DNA from: Pelargonium cotyledonis
Taxonomy: Eukaryota > Streptophyta > Magnoliopsida > Geraniales > Geraniaceae
Assembly: GCA_036897625.1 (NCBI GenBank)
Contig: JAYMTA010000156.1
Span: 1-36,714, forward strand
Direction of reading: 5' to 3'
Length of the DNA stretch: 36,714 nucleotides
How positions within the stretch are numbered: position 1 is the stretch's first letter; every line of letters begins with the position of its first letter. The notes under the pieces are model-generated. The model worked only from the letters and a program-made list of their open reading frames with translations. It was not told the origin of the DNA and made no database searches. The position numbers and the translations under genes are program-made. Shown here one piece after another: positions 11,401 to 22,426 of this stretch.

Positions 11401-14400
11401 TCAAGTGTAGAGAGCTTCTGATGAGAGATGATGGTTTGAGATCTTGCTGGAGCTGCACAGATATTATTTCAACTAATAAGAGGTTAGTAATCATCTAATT
11501 GAAGACTAGAAGTCACTTCTTTAGCCTAACACAATCATTGTTAGTTTGGTGTAACATGGTTGTACTAACTCACGCGTTAAATAACTCAGTGCACAAGTGA
11601 ATCCAACATTGAAAACCATCCAAAATGCGAGTAATGCCTCAACTGATATCCAATAAAACCAATCACTGAAGTTTAGGCCATGGTTTTTCAGAACTTGCTC
11701 TCCTGTAGTAGTAGCATTTGAAAATGCAACCTGTCAAGGACATTGACCAGTTAACATTTAGTAAATATAGCTAAAAATTAGCTCACTTGGGTTCAGGTTT
11801 CACCTTTCGCCATCTTGGACCGAGGAACTCGTTCAGCGAAACACCTATTTCTGCATATGTGAGTGGAGAAAGCCAGAAGCCCCATTGCAACCAAGTAGGC
11901 AGAGAAGCTGCAATTGAAAAGAAAAAGACTTATGTGTTGAATTGTGTGGTTTATGTTTATAAGATTTCTGTTTACAGTCATGAATGTCCTTACACCGCGG
12001 AATAACAAAGCCACCAAACAGAAATGTTACTAATAAAGTGAAGAGAGCACAAGTTGCTGCAACAGGTGGACTTCGAACCAAGGAAGAAATGAAGGGAAAG
12101 AGCGATATTGATACTTGATGCACAAGGAAAAGAATAAGAACTTGATAGAAAAACCTGAAAATGGTCAGCAATGGTGGGTCTTAGAAAAGGAAATAATTCA
12201 GTTTACTTGATAGAACAGTTAATTTTTTGAGTTGGGAAAACAAACCTTCCTGCTTCAGGACTATAGCCAATGACATAATAGGTAAGAGCTGTCCAAAGAA
12301 AAGCATCTAGCAATGAAAATGGAATCTTTAGAATGGCTGCTGGAATCGAATAAGTCCACGCAGGATAAAAGTAGAAGTTTCTTTGCTTGTAGAAGACTGA
12401 TAGTCTAGCAAAAGTCAACGACAACTCTGCAATTCCATTGGTTACAAGTCTAAGGAGAGCATAGAACAAGGAACCCATATAGTAGTTTGCATGGACAATG
12501 TCATAAGTACTCATCTCCGTGCGAATGAATACTGTCATTGTTACTACAGCGATGACCACGAGCTGCACAAGAACATAAAGAAATAAATATAAGGTTTATT
12601 TTGGAGACTGTGACACGGTAACCAATTCATGAATTGCTCACAATTATACAGTACCAGTTTGTTTTTACCTGTGCAGATTTAAATACATGAAGGAACGAGT
12701 TGCGCTTCATGAGGAGCCATTCTCTAGCCATGCATGCTTTGAACAGCTCCCATTTTCTTAATGAGTAAGTGTTAAATGTCAAAGCATTTTTGTGGCTCTC
12801 AGATTTAATGAAACTCATCTAGCTTTTGTCCTACGTGGAATTCGTTAAACATTTCCACAAGTTTGTCAACTGAGACAAAATTGTGAGGTTGGTCTCTATG
12901 GTACCAGTACTGTGCTTGATCTTTTCTTGAAACTACCTGCACGGATTGAATCCATGTCACGAGTTTAGCTAAAGCAAATATCGTTAACGATTTGAAGACA
13001 GTGACCCATACTTCTTGCAGGAAGTCAGCAATGCCTTTTCTTGGTGGACAACTAAAGCCGCAATGCTCAAAGAACTGTACAACATTGTTTCGAGGCCCAT
13101 GGAACACAATCTTTCCTTCTGCCATCAATATGAGATCATCAAACAGGTCAAAGGTCTTAAGTTTAGCGAGAGACCGCAAGAGATACACAGAGAATGGAAC
13201 AATGTGTTTGAAAATGGTTACCTTCAAGTAAGTGTCTATGTCTGGTTCTGGGATTATTCCAGCTCGCTTCTCTCTTTTAGTGACTTCCATAATAGTATCT
13301 TGAAATCAAATAACTTGTATGATATTAAACTTCATATAGTAAGGGTTTGATTTGGATTATAAGACGCAAAACTAAGCTTATACCTGCTCTACTTCCGATG
13401 CCCTGACGACGCGCTGAGAAGTCTAGAGTTTCCCTCACAGTCATTTCAGAAATGTGCTGATCATATTGGCTTATATAAGCTGATGTCTTCTGAGAAACAA
13501 ACTCTTCCAACTTGTAACCATTATAGGAGATTTCACCCATAACCTAAAGTTAAATTTTACATAGTCATGAGTTTTCATTTGTAAGATGAACAAAAAACCC
13601 TGAGTGATTGGTCCAGTTTTCCTGCCAGTGCCTGTAACAAAGTGGTTTTCCCGCAGCCCGGAGGACCAAGCAGTAGAGCCATCCTGCATATATAGTAGGT
13701 CTTTTTCAGATCTTATTATGTAGATGCCATAGAAAACAATACTGGACTTCAGTATCTATCGACCTTGACGGCTTGATGACACCACTAACATCTGTGAGAA
13801 TCTTTATCTTTGTTGATTGAGACTTGCACCCAGTAATATTCTTCACAACCTGTTCAAAATTGGATATGCCCTTCACTATACAAGGTTAAACATTCATATT
13901 TGTGCAGCTTACTTTGTGCACTTGGTCTTTCCCAAACTTTAATGGTGGTTGAATTTCAAGAGCTTTGATTCAATAAAAAAGAAAGCATAAGATGTATACT
14001 TACAAAAAGTAGATTTTTGATGGTGTTCCAAAGGGTTGGTAAGGGGCTTCCATGAACTACTTCACATTCTGCTTCTATGCACAAATTCTGGTATCTGACT
14101 TCCACAGTTGGCATTTCCAGACCCACTCTAAACAGCAAAGTCAGTTTCAGTATGTTTTGTAGTTAAAACTTTACGCGCAAACAGTCGCTCATAATGTACT
14201 TTAATTTAAGTCATTACCTGTCTATTCTTTCAGTTTCTGCAGCCGGATGCGATTGTCTTTCTCCACTTTGTTCAAGAGTTTCTCTATGAACACGCGTCGA
14301 TCAAGAGCTCCAAACTCGATAATATCGTCGAGATTGCTATGATCAAGCATTGATGTGGGTAATCTCTCAACTGCAGCCCACTGCAACTCAACTTCATCAT

Positions 14401-14545
14401 CTTCTTTCAAGGACTGTGCATCTGAATTAAAACTCCTGAAACTTGATGCATATTGGTGATGAAATGAGTGAGTGATGCTTCTTCCAATCTGTTCCAGCTC
14501 AATTCTAAATGACTCCATCACATCTCTCCCCACCAACAGAGACAT
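8474..14545 (-). pseudogene. PDR-type full-size ABCG transporter pseudogene (ABCG37/PDR9- or ABCG33/PDR5-like)
   Basis: Plant PDR transporters are NBD1-TMD1-NBD2-TMD2 plasma-membrane exporters of about 1400 aa. In gene order this copy has: exon 1 (14218-14545, starting MSLLVGRDVMESF); exon 2 (14004-14127); exon 3 (13764-13849); exon 4 with Walker [10 protein letters not shown] (13599-13683); exon 5 (13384-13543); exon 6 (13222-13298); the [21 protein letters not shown] segment (about 13155 down to 13017); TMD1 (12818-11580); linker; NBD2 Walker [11 protein letters not shown] (about 10905-10940) and Walker [14 protein letters not shown] (about 10450-10490); TMD2; and the family end NLNFQKR with stop at 8474-8476. 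Damage: a net one-base loss puts TAG at 14222-14224 before the exon 1 donor. NBD1 between exon 6 and FDLFDD has lost the signature, Walker B and D-loop. A frame shift near 12815-12825 ends in TAA at 12805-12807. A one-base loss in NBD2 gives TGA at 10545-10547. It cannot encode a working transporter. Subfamily placement is by remembered similarity only. Confidence 0.9.
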
Positions 14546-15349
14546 TTTTTCTTCTTCTCAAGACAGCTACAAAGCTTGAGGTTTGTGCTTAATGTTCTGA
14601 TACACAGCGTATAACTGATCCTTAAACTTATTTGTTTAGAATGTATGTCAGCTTAATTATAAACTAGTCTTAAGGTTTGGTTTTGTTCTCTTGTTTGTTC
14701 TCTGACTTTATCCAATTGGAAATATCCAAATAGCAAACCTTGATCATATGATGTTTGGTATGAAAATTACATCTAAAAACTTAATAGAATGTGTTGCTAG
14801 CAAGTACTGTTGTTTAGTTGTCAATTATGGTTATTGTATGTCTTGTAAGATCAAAGCACACATTTGTTTATTGAACATAGAAGTTGACTAACATTTTACT
14901 GGTAAATAAGTTGCCAACAACATCAACTACCTCGTTTACTTTTTTAGGTTAAGAAATGGAACAAACCAAAATAGGTGTGTATATAATATGATTAGCAAAG
15001 ATAAAATAAATTGAGGATAAAAATATCTCAACATCGATTAACACCCGTACTCTAATACCCGCTCCAATGAATTTATAGCCACATAATGTTCTGCCCGGAT
15101 CCGTTTCGTTTGTCTCTTAATCGAGAGTATCAGCCAATTTACAGTGACCGACATTACTGATACTCAAATAAATTTACAAGTGATTGTTTAGTACTAATCA
15201 ACTATTTATGATCTTATTGCTTCTCTGTTTCTTACATATCAGCTCCTAATCTCATTCATGTGGAATTGTGGATTTAGTTTTGCAGAAAACAAGAACTGAA
15301 ACTAACAATTCAACATTTGACAGTTACAATCTCTGAATCTTACATGTTA
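14546..15349. other. 5' flank of the ABCG pseudogene, duplicated at 20590-21253
   Basis: This is former promoter and leader sequence of the transporter. Many segments recur downstream, for example CTGATACA-CAGC-TATAACTGATCCTTA near 14597 and again near 20807, TTGTTTAGAATGT near 14630 and 20842, GGTTATTGTATRTC near 14828 and 21169, and GCTTCTCTGTTT near 15220 and 21186. No gene is supported in it. Confidence 0.7.
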
Positions 15350-16887
15350 AAATGATCTTAATGGAACAAGTTTATTATGGTCTAAATGCACCAGGAATAT
15401 CTGAAGATTTGGTTTTCTTTGTCACTGAAACAAAATCTATTCATGCACCAAATGTCAAAATTTCAACGCAAATTCCGGCGGATTTTGGCGATATGCGACG
15501 GAATGTGGCCGTCGGAAAATCTAGCTGGAGCTACACAGCTGTCATTTTACGATGGAAATTATTTTTGCGACGTCTCCGTACGTCGCAAGTCAGTTTCTAA
15601 AAGCCCTAAACCAATGGTGCTTTTTCTCTTCTTCGTTTTCCACAGTCACTCCAAACCCTCTCTTTCAACGTTCTCTTTCCCTCACCGAACACCACCGAGC
15701 ACATCCTTGCTCCGACGACGACGACCACCACTCCACTTGAAGCACTGCTATCTCCGACCACCGACCTAGCCTGATCCTCTCTCTTAACCGGTCAAAGCTC
15801 TCTGTCTCAGAACCCGTACCCTTCACACCTCACTGGAAACGAAAGAGCGCGACGGCGGAACTCCGGTAGCTGCAGCAGCGACTCTGGGTAACTGATCATT
15901 TTAATATTTAATTAATTAATTATTAAAAGAAAAAGAAAAAAGAGAATGCATTCTATTCTAGTCGAATTTATTGGTAATTAGAGTTCTTTGTTGTCAATAT
16001 GCAAAATAGAGAATGGAGGTTGATGAATGATGATGAACAGTCTCAAATTCTCAATAGATGTTGATTTTTTTGAAGCAAATTCTGTTTTGGGTTGGTATGA
16101 TTGGATTGTTTGTGGGTAATAGTTGGAAGAAGATTAGGCAAAAATTCAAATTTATTGGCTATGCATTAATAAGAAGAAAATGAGGAACCTGACTATAATT
16201 TTCTTTGTATTGTTGCTTTGAAATTAATAAGTATGGCCTATATTAGTGTCTAATTGAAGTGATAGTACGATTAGGTCGTATTTGAATGGGTTCGGTTGCT
16301 TCCCCGAATGTACAAGTCATTAGTAGTTTCTCACTGAACTTGACTATTACTCTAAAATCTAAATGCATGTAGGTACTTCAGAGGATGGCACAAACGGATC
16401 TCATGTGGATGTATAACAGACAGTTGCATGATGGGCACCTGAACAAGGCTTTCGTATCTGGTGTAAATGAGTTTATGGAGTATGCAGTAACAAAACGTGA
16501 GTTTATGAAGGGTGAAGAGATTCGGTGTCCTTGTACGGGATGTAGGAACAAATCTTTCCAACACCCGAATGAAGTTAAAATCCATTTGCACAAGTATGGC
16601 TTTGTTGACAATTATTTGAAGTGGATTCATCATGGTGAACCATTGGCAAGTAGCTCATTGAGGAGAATTAAGGTTCATAATTGTATGACAAATAACTATC
16701 TCCAACATTTGGCAGGTGTTGCGACAGAGCTACATTTTCAAACACAAATAACAGAGGAAGGAGCCTAATCCTGAGTCAAAGGAGTTCTTTGATATGCTGC
16801 GATCATTAGATGCAGAATTGTGGCCTGGCTGTGAGAATCATTCTATTCTTTCCATGATAGCTTGACTTTTGAACTTCAAGTCCGAAC

Positions 16888-17355
16888 TGTTAGTCAATAA
16901 TTAGGTCCCACACAAAATGAGAACATCCCATAAATTGTGGGATTTTGTCAAGCAATTGCAGCAGCTGCATTCAACAATTGCAGCAGGTTTTTTGCTTCAA
17001 GAAATAAGACAGAGAGTTGAGAGCTCATAGAGAGCAATAAGTATTACAGAGAACTGTAGTGCTGATAGTAGTTAATGTAAGTTGAGAATTTGGGTGTACT
17101 GGGGCTTGGGGTGAGCGGGAGAAAAATTGAGTCTATTTTTCTTCATATACAGTACGGTTTAACTTTCTCTTCTAGTAATATCACAACTACTGGCTCTGTC
17201 ATGTGGACATAGGCAATTTGCCGAACCACGTTAAATATTGTGTTCATCTTGTATTTTATATTTCCGCTTTGTTTATCTTTGGCTTGCTTAGTTGTGTGAT
17301 ACACGAGTGATATTGTGAGACGATTGATAGTGGGTAAGGGGGATAAATCCCAACA
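16888..17355. mobile_element. Solo LTR (468 bp) with 5-bp target-site duplication
   Basis: The segment starts TGTTAG and ends CCCAACA, matching the TG...CA short inverted ends of plant LTRs. It is flanked by perfect direct repeats CGAAC (16883-16887 and 17356-17360). Removing it with one CGAAC copy rejoins the transposase frame through a KSEHHVSD-like motif conserved in TNP2 proteins. No internal retrotransposon genes are present, so it is an LTR left by recombination between the two LTRs of a full element. The size and ends suggest a Copia-type element, but that family call is inference. Confidence 0.88.
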
Positions 17356-17553
17356 CGAACATCATGTGTCAGACAATGGTTTTGACTCCATACTCCAGTT
17401 AGTTCAAGAAGTGCTGCCACCTGATAACAAATTTGCGGGAAATTTCTGTGAAACGAAAAAAGCTGTTTAAAGAACTTGGTTTGACCGTTCAAAAAATTGA
17501 CTGTTGTCCTCAAGGCTGTATGTTGTATTGGAAGGATGACAGTGAGTTAAAGA

Positions 17554-17623
17554 ATGGCAAGTTATGTCAGCATGCAAGGTTCAAAAACATGGCAAGTTAT
17601 GTCAGCATGCAAGGTTCAAAAAC
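17554..17623. repeat. Perfect 35-bp tandem duplication in the transposase
   Basis: The 35-bp unit beginning ATGGCAAGTTATGTCAGC occupies 17554-17588 and again 17589-17623 without a mismatch. Because 35 is not a multiple of three, it shifts the frame between the CCPQGC block and the TNP2 core. The lack of divergence implies it is recent compared with the other damage. Confidence 0.9.
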
Positions 17624-20539
17624 AAAAGCAGTAGAGCGAAATAGAAAAGCATTCCTTATAGAAGGATGTACTATTTTCCTCTTGCTCCAAGGCTGAGAAG
17701 ATTGTATGCTTCTAAGGCTAGTGCTGCAGATATAAGATGGCATCACGAACACATTTGTGATGACGGGTCTATGTGTCATCCTTGTGATTCTGAGGCTTGG
17801 AAGCACTTTAATAGCACTAATGAATCTGTTGCTGCAGAACCTCGTAATGTGAGGTTGGGGTTATATATGAAGGGTTTTCAACCGTTGGGGCAATCTGGAC
17901 AACAATACTCTTCTTGGCCTATAATGGTTACACCTTACAATTTACCACCCGAAATGTGCATGAAAGAGCAATACATGTTTCTAACAGTTCTCGTACCTGG
18001 ACCGAACAACCCGGAGTATAAGATAGATGTGTTTTTACAGCCTCTCATAGCTGAACTAAAAAATCTTTGGGAGAATGGAGTTAATGCTTACGATGTTTCT
18101 TTGAAACAAAATTTTAATCTACGAGCTACGTTGATGTGGACCGTTAGTGATTTTTCTGCGTACTCGATGTTGTCTGGTTGGAGCACTAATTGGATTTGTC
18201 AATGTCCGTATTGCATGATTCACACACTATATGGTTTCACGCCTGTTGCTCGTAAGGTTTCATGGTTCGACAGTCATCGTAGATTTTTGCCAAGTAATCA
18301 TGCTTATATAAACAATACGAAGAATTTTACTCGTGATTTTCAGGTGACATATTATCCGCCACCGATTAGAAGTGGTGCACAAATACTTGCACAGATAGAA
18401 GGTATGGGCTTGTTGAAAGTGACTGATCCTACTGCCGATTATGTGAATGCGCGTATTAATCCATTAGATTGTGCATGGAAGAAAAAAAGCATTTTCTGGG
18501 ATCTCCCATATTGGAAAACAAACTTAATTCATCACAATCTGGATGTCATGCAGATTGAAAAAAATGTATTCGAAAATGTGATCAATACAGTTATGAATAT
18601 CGAAGGTAAGACGAAAGATAGTGCAAAGTATCGTGATGATTGTATACTAAAATGTAAAAGGCGTGAACTTGAAAAGGACACTCAGTCGGGTAAATACCCA
18701 AAAGCTTGGTACACATTAAATCAACAACAGAAGAGGGTGTTGTGTGAATGGGTGAAACAGCTTAGTTTTCCAGACGGTTCTGTCACGAATTTTGCCAGAT
18801 ATGTTGATGAGAAAAAGTGCAAGATTTTTGGCATGAAGAATCATGATTGTCACGTGTTCATGCAGTGTTTGCTACCGATTGCACTTGTAGGAAATTTGGG
18901 AACCAATAACAGAGTTGAGTATTTTCTTTAGGAACTTATCTGCAAAGGTTCTGAAAGTGGATGACATGAAACGTTTGGAAAAGGAGATTCCACAAATTCT
19001 ATGTAATTTGGAAATGATCTTTCCACCTGGGTTTTTCGATTGCATGGTACATCTTTCGGTACATCTTCCATATGAAGCACGAATTGCCGGTCCAGTTCAA
19101 TACCGATGGATGCATCCATTCGAAAAGTATGTTGGGCACTTGAGAAAGAATGTGAAAAATAATACGAGAGTGGAATGTTCAATATGCAATGCATACATAG
19201 TGAAGGAGGCATCAAATTTTTGCTCTTTCTATTTTGAGCCGCATGTATACACTCGTGTTCACAAAGTGTCACGTAATGACGATGGAAGAGGATGAGATTC
19301 TGTGGACAAATCAGATTTGATGATGTTTTCTCACGACGGTCGTTCATACAGGCATTCAAAGACAAGATGGTTGAACGACAAAGAATACAACGAAATTCAT
19401 ACTTTCGTCCTTTTGAATTGCCCCGAGGTTGATCCATTTGTCGTGTAAGTAATATATATACCATGCAATTCAATGAATGAATATGATGTAAATTATAGAT
19501 TATATTCATTATTTGATTTGAATAATGTTGCTCTTCATCCGCAGGTTATATCGGGATTACATACATGGGAAAATTCCAAACGTCACAAGTGGATGAGAAT
19601 TTTGCAGCTTGGTTCTTAGATTATGTAAGTAACCTATTCAATGTTTTAGAATAAATGTCATAAATATATGTATGAATATAATATAATGTAGGTGAATTTT
19701 GTGTATAGGCTGAAAATAATGTCATCCAGAACAAGTGCATAGCAAATTTGGTTCATGGTCCGGGTAGAGGTGTTATGTCATTTCTTGTTTATATCGTTAA
19801 TGGATATAAATTTCACACAGCGACCCATGACATGTTACAATCATCTTCGAACAGCTCAGTGTGTGTGACTACTGATGAATATGATTATTACGGAACAATT
19901 GATGAGATCATTCAAGTTTCATATTCCGGTACTCCGCATCAGAAAACTGTACTGTTCAAATGTCATTGGTATAATCCTACTCCCAAAGTTGGAAGAAGTG
20001 TGCTGCCACTTACAACATAGTTTTAGTGAACATGAAGAGTAAATGTGAAAAATACTCACCCTTCGTTTTGGCTTTTCAAGCTACGCAAGTATATTACGCC
20101 TCGTACCCAAGCTTGAAATGTGATAAACGGGATTTGCAGTGTGAAAGCTAGAGATGTCTACAATGTACCAAAAAATGACGTGGTTGGAAAGAACAAGGGT
20201 GTTGCAGCATTTCAAGAAGACAGTGCAAAATTAATAACAATTCATGATTGGCCAGATGATTATAGACCGAAACTGAAGGATCCAGATAATGTGATGGTTG
20301 AGTTGGGAACAGAGGAAGATGGAGAAGAAGAACATTTTGTATTTGAAACTGATTGGAGTGACAAATCGGACAGTGATGATGATGAAATTGGATATGCTGA
20401 TAGTGATTAGATTATATGTTGTTGTTACAAAACTGAATACTAGTCCATGATGTAATATTAAGTCCTTAATTCTATCTCTGATGTTTGCAGTCATATTTTG
20501 AGTATTTGTTTATTCAATTTTGTGTGGTCATCTTCGCCC

Positions 20540-20800
20540 ATGTAGGCAGAAATGTGCAGGTCATGAGCTGATGTCTTCTGAGAAGGATGTGATTGTCTTC
20601 CTCTACTTTGTTCAAGAGTTTCTGAACACGCGGCGCTCAAGAGCTCCAAGCTTGGCAACATCAGTAACTTTCCTTCCCTCATCTTTAACCTCAGTTATAT
20701 TGCTATGATCAAGGATTGATGTTTTTCTGAAACTTGATGCATGTTAGTGATGGAATGTGTGCACTTACTGATGCTTCTTCTAATTTGTTCTAGTTGGTGG
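20540..20800 (-). pseudogene. Second PDR transporter remnant: exon 5 fragment fused to exon 1 fragment
   Basis: Plus-strand sequence at about 20548-20583 matches the intact-copy exon 5 region (13449-13498, CAGAAATGTGC...GCTGATGTCTTCTGAGAA) with a 14-bp deletion. It then passes directly into sequence matching exon 1 (from about 14249: GATTGTCTT-CTC-ACTTTGTTCAAGAG, GAACACGCG, TTGCTATGATCAAG, CTGAAACTTGATGCAT). Exons 2-4 between these parts are missing, and exon 1 itself carries deletions and unrelated inserts. The orientation is the same as the 8474-14545 copy. It is a dead fragment, not a gene. Confidence 0.8.
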
Positions 20801-21253
20801 TTAATATTCTGATACAGCTTATAACTGATCCTTATTTTTACTTGTTTAGAATGTTAGATTTTACTAAGGCTTTATTTTGTTTTCATGTTAGGTGGAATCT
20901 TTTAACATATGCATGAAGGTTTAGTTGACTAGCAAGATGATGTTTCCAAAGAACTAACATTTAAAACTATCTTCTAGGCTTTAGATTGCTTTTTGTTTTG
21001 GTTTTCTTCACAATGGGTCCTTGTTGTTGCCAAGTTTATTATATATGCAGTAACTGATAGGTTGAAATCAATTTATGTATTGTTAGAGATCTTTGGAATG
21101 CATGCTTTGGTCATACGTTGTTTATTATGAAAATTACACAAGTTACATCTGTGAAGTGGTCAATTCTGGTTATTGTATATCCTGTTGCTTCTCTGTTTTC
21201 TTGCTGCACTTTCTGTCATTTATGCATAATTGTGGATGCAGTTTTGCATAAAA
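20801..21253. repeat. Duplicate of the ABCG 5' flank
   Basis: This stretch continues the similarity upstream of the second PDR remnant and parallels 14590-15290. The order of shared segments is kept and it ends with a common AATTGTGGAT-AGTTTTGCA-AAAAC block (15265-15291 and 21228-21254). Beyond that point the two flanks diverge. Confidence 0.7.
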
Positions 21254-21618
21254 CGTCGTAAAGAGAGGTGCACATGGAGCAGCATTGGAACTTTGAGAAC
21301 GTGAGAGTCAACAACATCAATGACAGTGCAGCTGCACTGAGGCTTTGGCTTGGATTGGCCGCGTCTTTATTCGTTGGAAAAGCTACCAAATGACATGTCA
21401 TCTCTTTTCCACCTTTACCCAAAGCAAAGCATGCTGTTTTCACCTAATGTGTCCATAAACGCATGTCTGTTCTACACAAGATGTTTGCTGTTAGTTTAAA
21501 CATGTTTACTTTCACTCTAAACGCGTATCCAACGTGCCTATCAAAAGGCATTTTTGTCATGCATGAGCTACTCGTATGATCACATGAAACCCATTCTCTC
21601 ATTTCATTATTTTTTTAC
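21254..21618. other. Upstream region of the X8-domain gene
   Basis: No gene is supported. The minus-strand open frame at 21216-21443 has no recognisable domain. The stretch presumably contains distal promoter sequence of the following gene. Confidence 0.4.
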
Positions 21619-21629
21619 TATATATATAG
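21619..21629 (+). promoter_or_regulatory. TATA box of the X8-domain gene
   Basis: CTATATATATA lies about 60-70 bp before the ATG at 21689, a good distance for a transcript start near 21650 and a short leader. Confidence 0.5.
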
Positions 21630-21688
21630 AGTGTTAGTTAATTCTATCATGCCATCTTCAGTTCTATTAGCTTCTCTGTCTGATAAAA

Positions 21689-22366
21689 ATGGATGCAACA
21701 AACCGAGCTCAGCTGTCAATGGCATTGCTTCCTCTAGCTCTAGCCTTCATTGTTGCTCTGTGTTTTGCTTCAAGTGCAGGTACATTTCCTTCAAAGTTTC
21801 ACATTTCTCAGTTTTATTCTTGATTTTAGTTCCTTAATTTTGTTTACATCACTATGCAGAGTCCAGGGCTCTTGCTGAAGAAGGTGAACTGGTAATTAAG
21901 TCTTGTTGCATTGTCGATGTTTTGTGTGATTTGGTTTCTTTAATTATTATTATGAACATTGATCGTGTCAAGATCCAAATGCAGGTTGGAAATCAAGGAG
22001 CTGCGACATGGTGCATTGCTAAGCCATCTGCAAATTATGATATTCTCCGAAGCAACATTGATTACAGTTGTGAACAATCTGGTGTGGACTGCAGAGACAT
22101 TCAAGAAGGAGGGGGTTGTTTCCGGCCGGAAAATGTGATATCACATGCTTCTTATGCTATGAATCTGTTCTACAAGGCTGCTGGGAAGCAAGCTTGGGAC
22201 TGCCATTTCAATGGCACCGGTCTTATTGTTACCAACAATCCATGTACGTATCGAATTAGTATTGATTCTTTGATGAGAACCCAGTTCAAATTTCATTAAC
22301 TTGGAGGTTTTGATGATTTTGTTTTTGTTTTTGGAAGCCATTGGTAACTGTAACTATCCTGCATAG
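21689..22366 (+). CDS. Secreted X8 (CBM43) domain protein, Ole e 10-like
   Basis: Exons 21689-21779, 21860-21891, 21985-22243 and 22338-22366 join in phase (GT-AG introns) to 136 aa. The ATG at 21689 gives MDATNRAQLSMALLPLALAF, whose hydrophobic run to about residue 30 is a signal peptide. The X8 domain (about 47-134) has the WCIAKP start, six cysteines (WC, SC, DC, CF, DCHF, NC) and the CHFNGTG motif; the family binds beta-1,3-glucan in the cell wall. The chain ends SIGNCNYPA soon after the domain, with no hydrophobic C-terminal tail. It therefore resembles free secreted X8 proteins rather than GPI-anchored plasmodesmatal callose-binding proteins or a C-terminal piece of a glucanase. The exon 3 donor (T|GTACGT) and last acceptor (GGAAG) are slightly weak, but the frame and final cysteine support them. 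Confidence 0.88.
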
Positions 22367-22426
22367 GAAATCAGGAGAATAGCTGCAGCAGGGACAAGAC
22401 AAGATGTCAAGATCACATGTCAACTG

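Larger units (their letters stand above)
16385..20410 (+). pseudogene. TNP2-like CACTA transposase, multiply disrupted
   Basis: Order of recognisable parts: a transposase-associated N-terminal domain with a Cys pair (CPCTGCRNKSF, 16385-16768); an LWPGCENHS block (about 16796-16880); after the solo LTR, a VLPPDNKF and IDCCPQGCMLYW zinc-type block (17361-17590); the TNP2 core (17666-18860, with YASKASAADIRWH, SGQQYSSWP and VLVPGPNNPEYKIDVFLQPL); a DUF4218-like part (18930-19290, with CNLEMIFPPGFFDCMVHL); and a DUF4216-like part (about 19690-20000) ending in an acidic tail with stop TAG at 20408-20410. Breaks: stops near 16770 and 16864, the 468-bp LTR insertion, a 35-bp tandem duplication that shifts frame, a frame shift near 18900-18920, and further shifts near 19290 and 20010-20150. 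Two introns may lie near 19448-19544 and 19625-19708. It is not functional. Confidence 0.88.
15350..20520 (+). mobile_element. Decayed CACTA (En/Spm) DNA transposon
   Basis: A TNP2-type transposase region (16385-20410) identifies the superfamily. The left flank carries CACTA-style subterminal motifs: GCGACGGAATGTGGCCGTCGG and GCGACGTC-CGTACGTCGC, at about 15475-15590. A CT-rich, leader-like stretch (15610-15890) follows. Exact ends were not found. A CACTG sequence at about 15422 may be an eroded left terminus, and no matching CACTA terminus or subterminal repeats are visible after 20410, so the right end is probably lost. The element is non-autonomous in its present state. The coordinates are approximate. 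Confidence 0.8.

Noticed and set aside
12805-13290. Continuous 161-codon frame as a novel small gene
   Set aside because: It is pieces of PDR exons read through intron and deletion-bridge sequence, bounded by a frameshift stop.
8474-14545. Functional half-transporter or split ABC gene
   Set aside because: The frame breaks lie inside conserved exons and NBD1 lacks its signature and Walker B, so no combination of introns rescues it.
15352-15769. Open frames in the left part of the CACTA element as genes
   Set aside because: They lie in the subterminal repeat and CT-rich leader region and show no domain.
16352-16633. Minus-strand open frames opposite the transposase start
   Set aside because: They mirror the coding strand of a recognisable transposase-associated domain and have no features of their own.
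16888-17355. Solo LTR interpreted as an intron of the transposase
   Set aside because: The ends are TG...CA with a 5-bp direct duplication and lack GT-AG borders in the right phase.
18928-19509. 193-residue minus-strand open frame
   Set aside because: It is antisense to the DUF4218-like part of the transposase, which is conserved on the plus strand.
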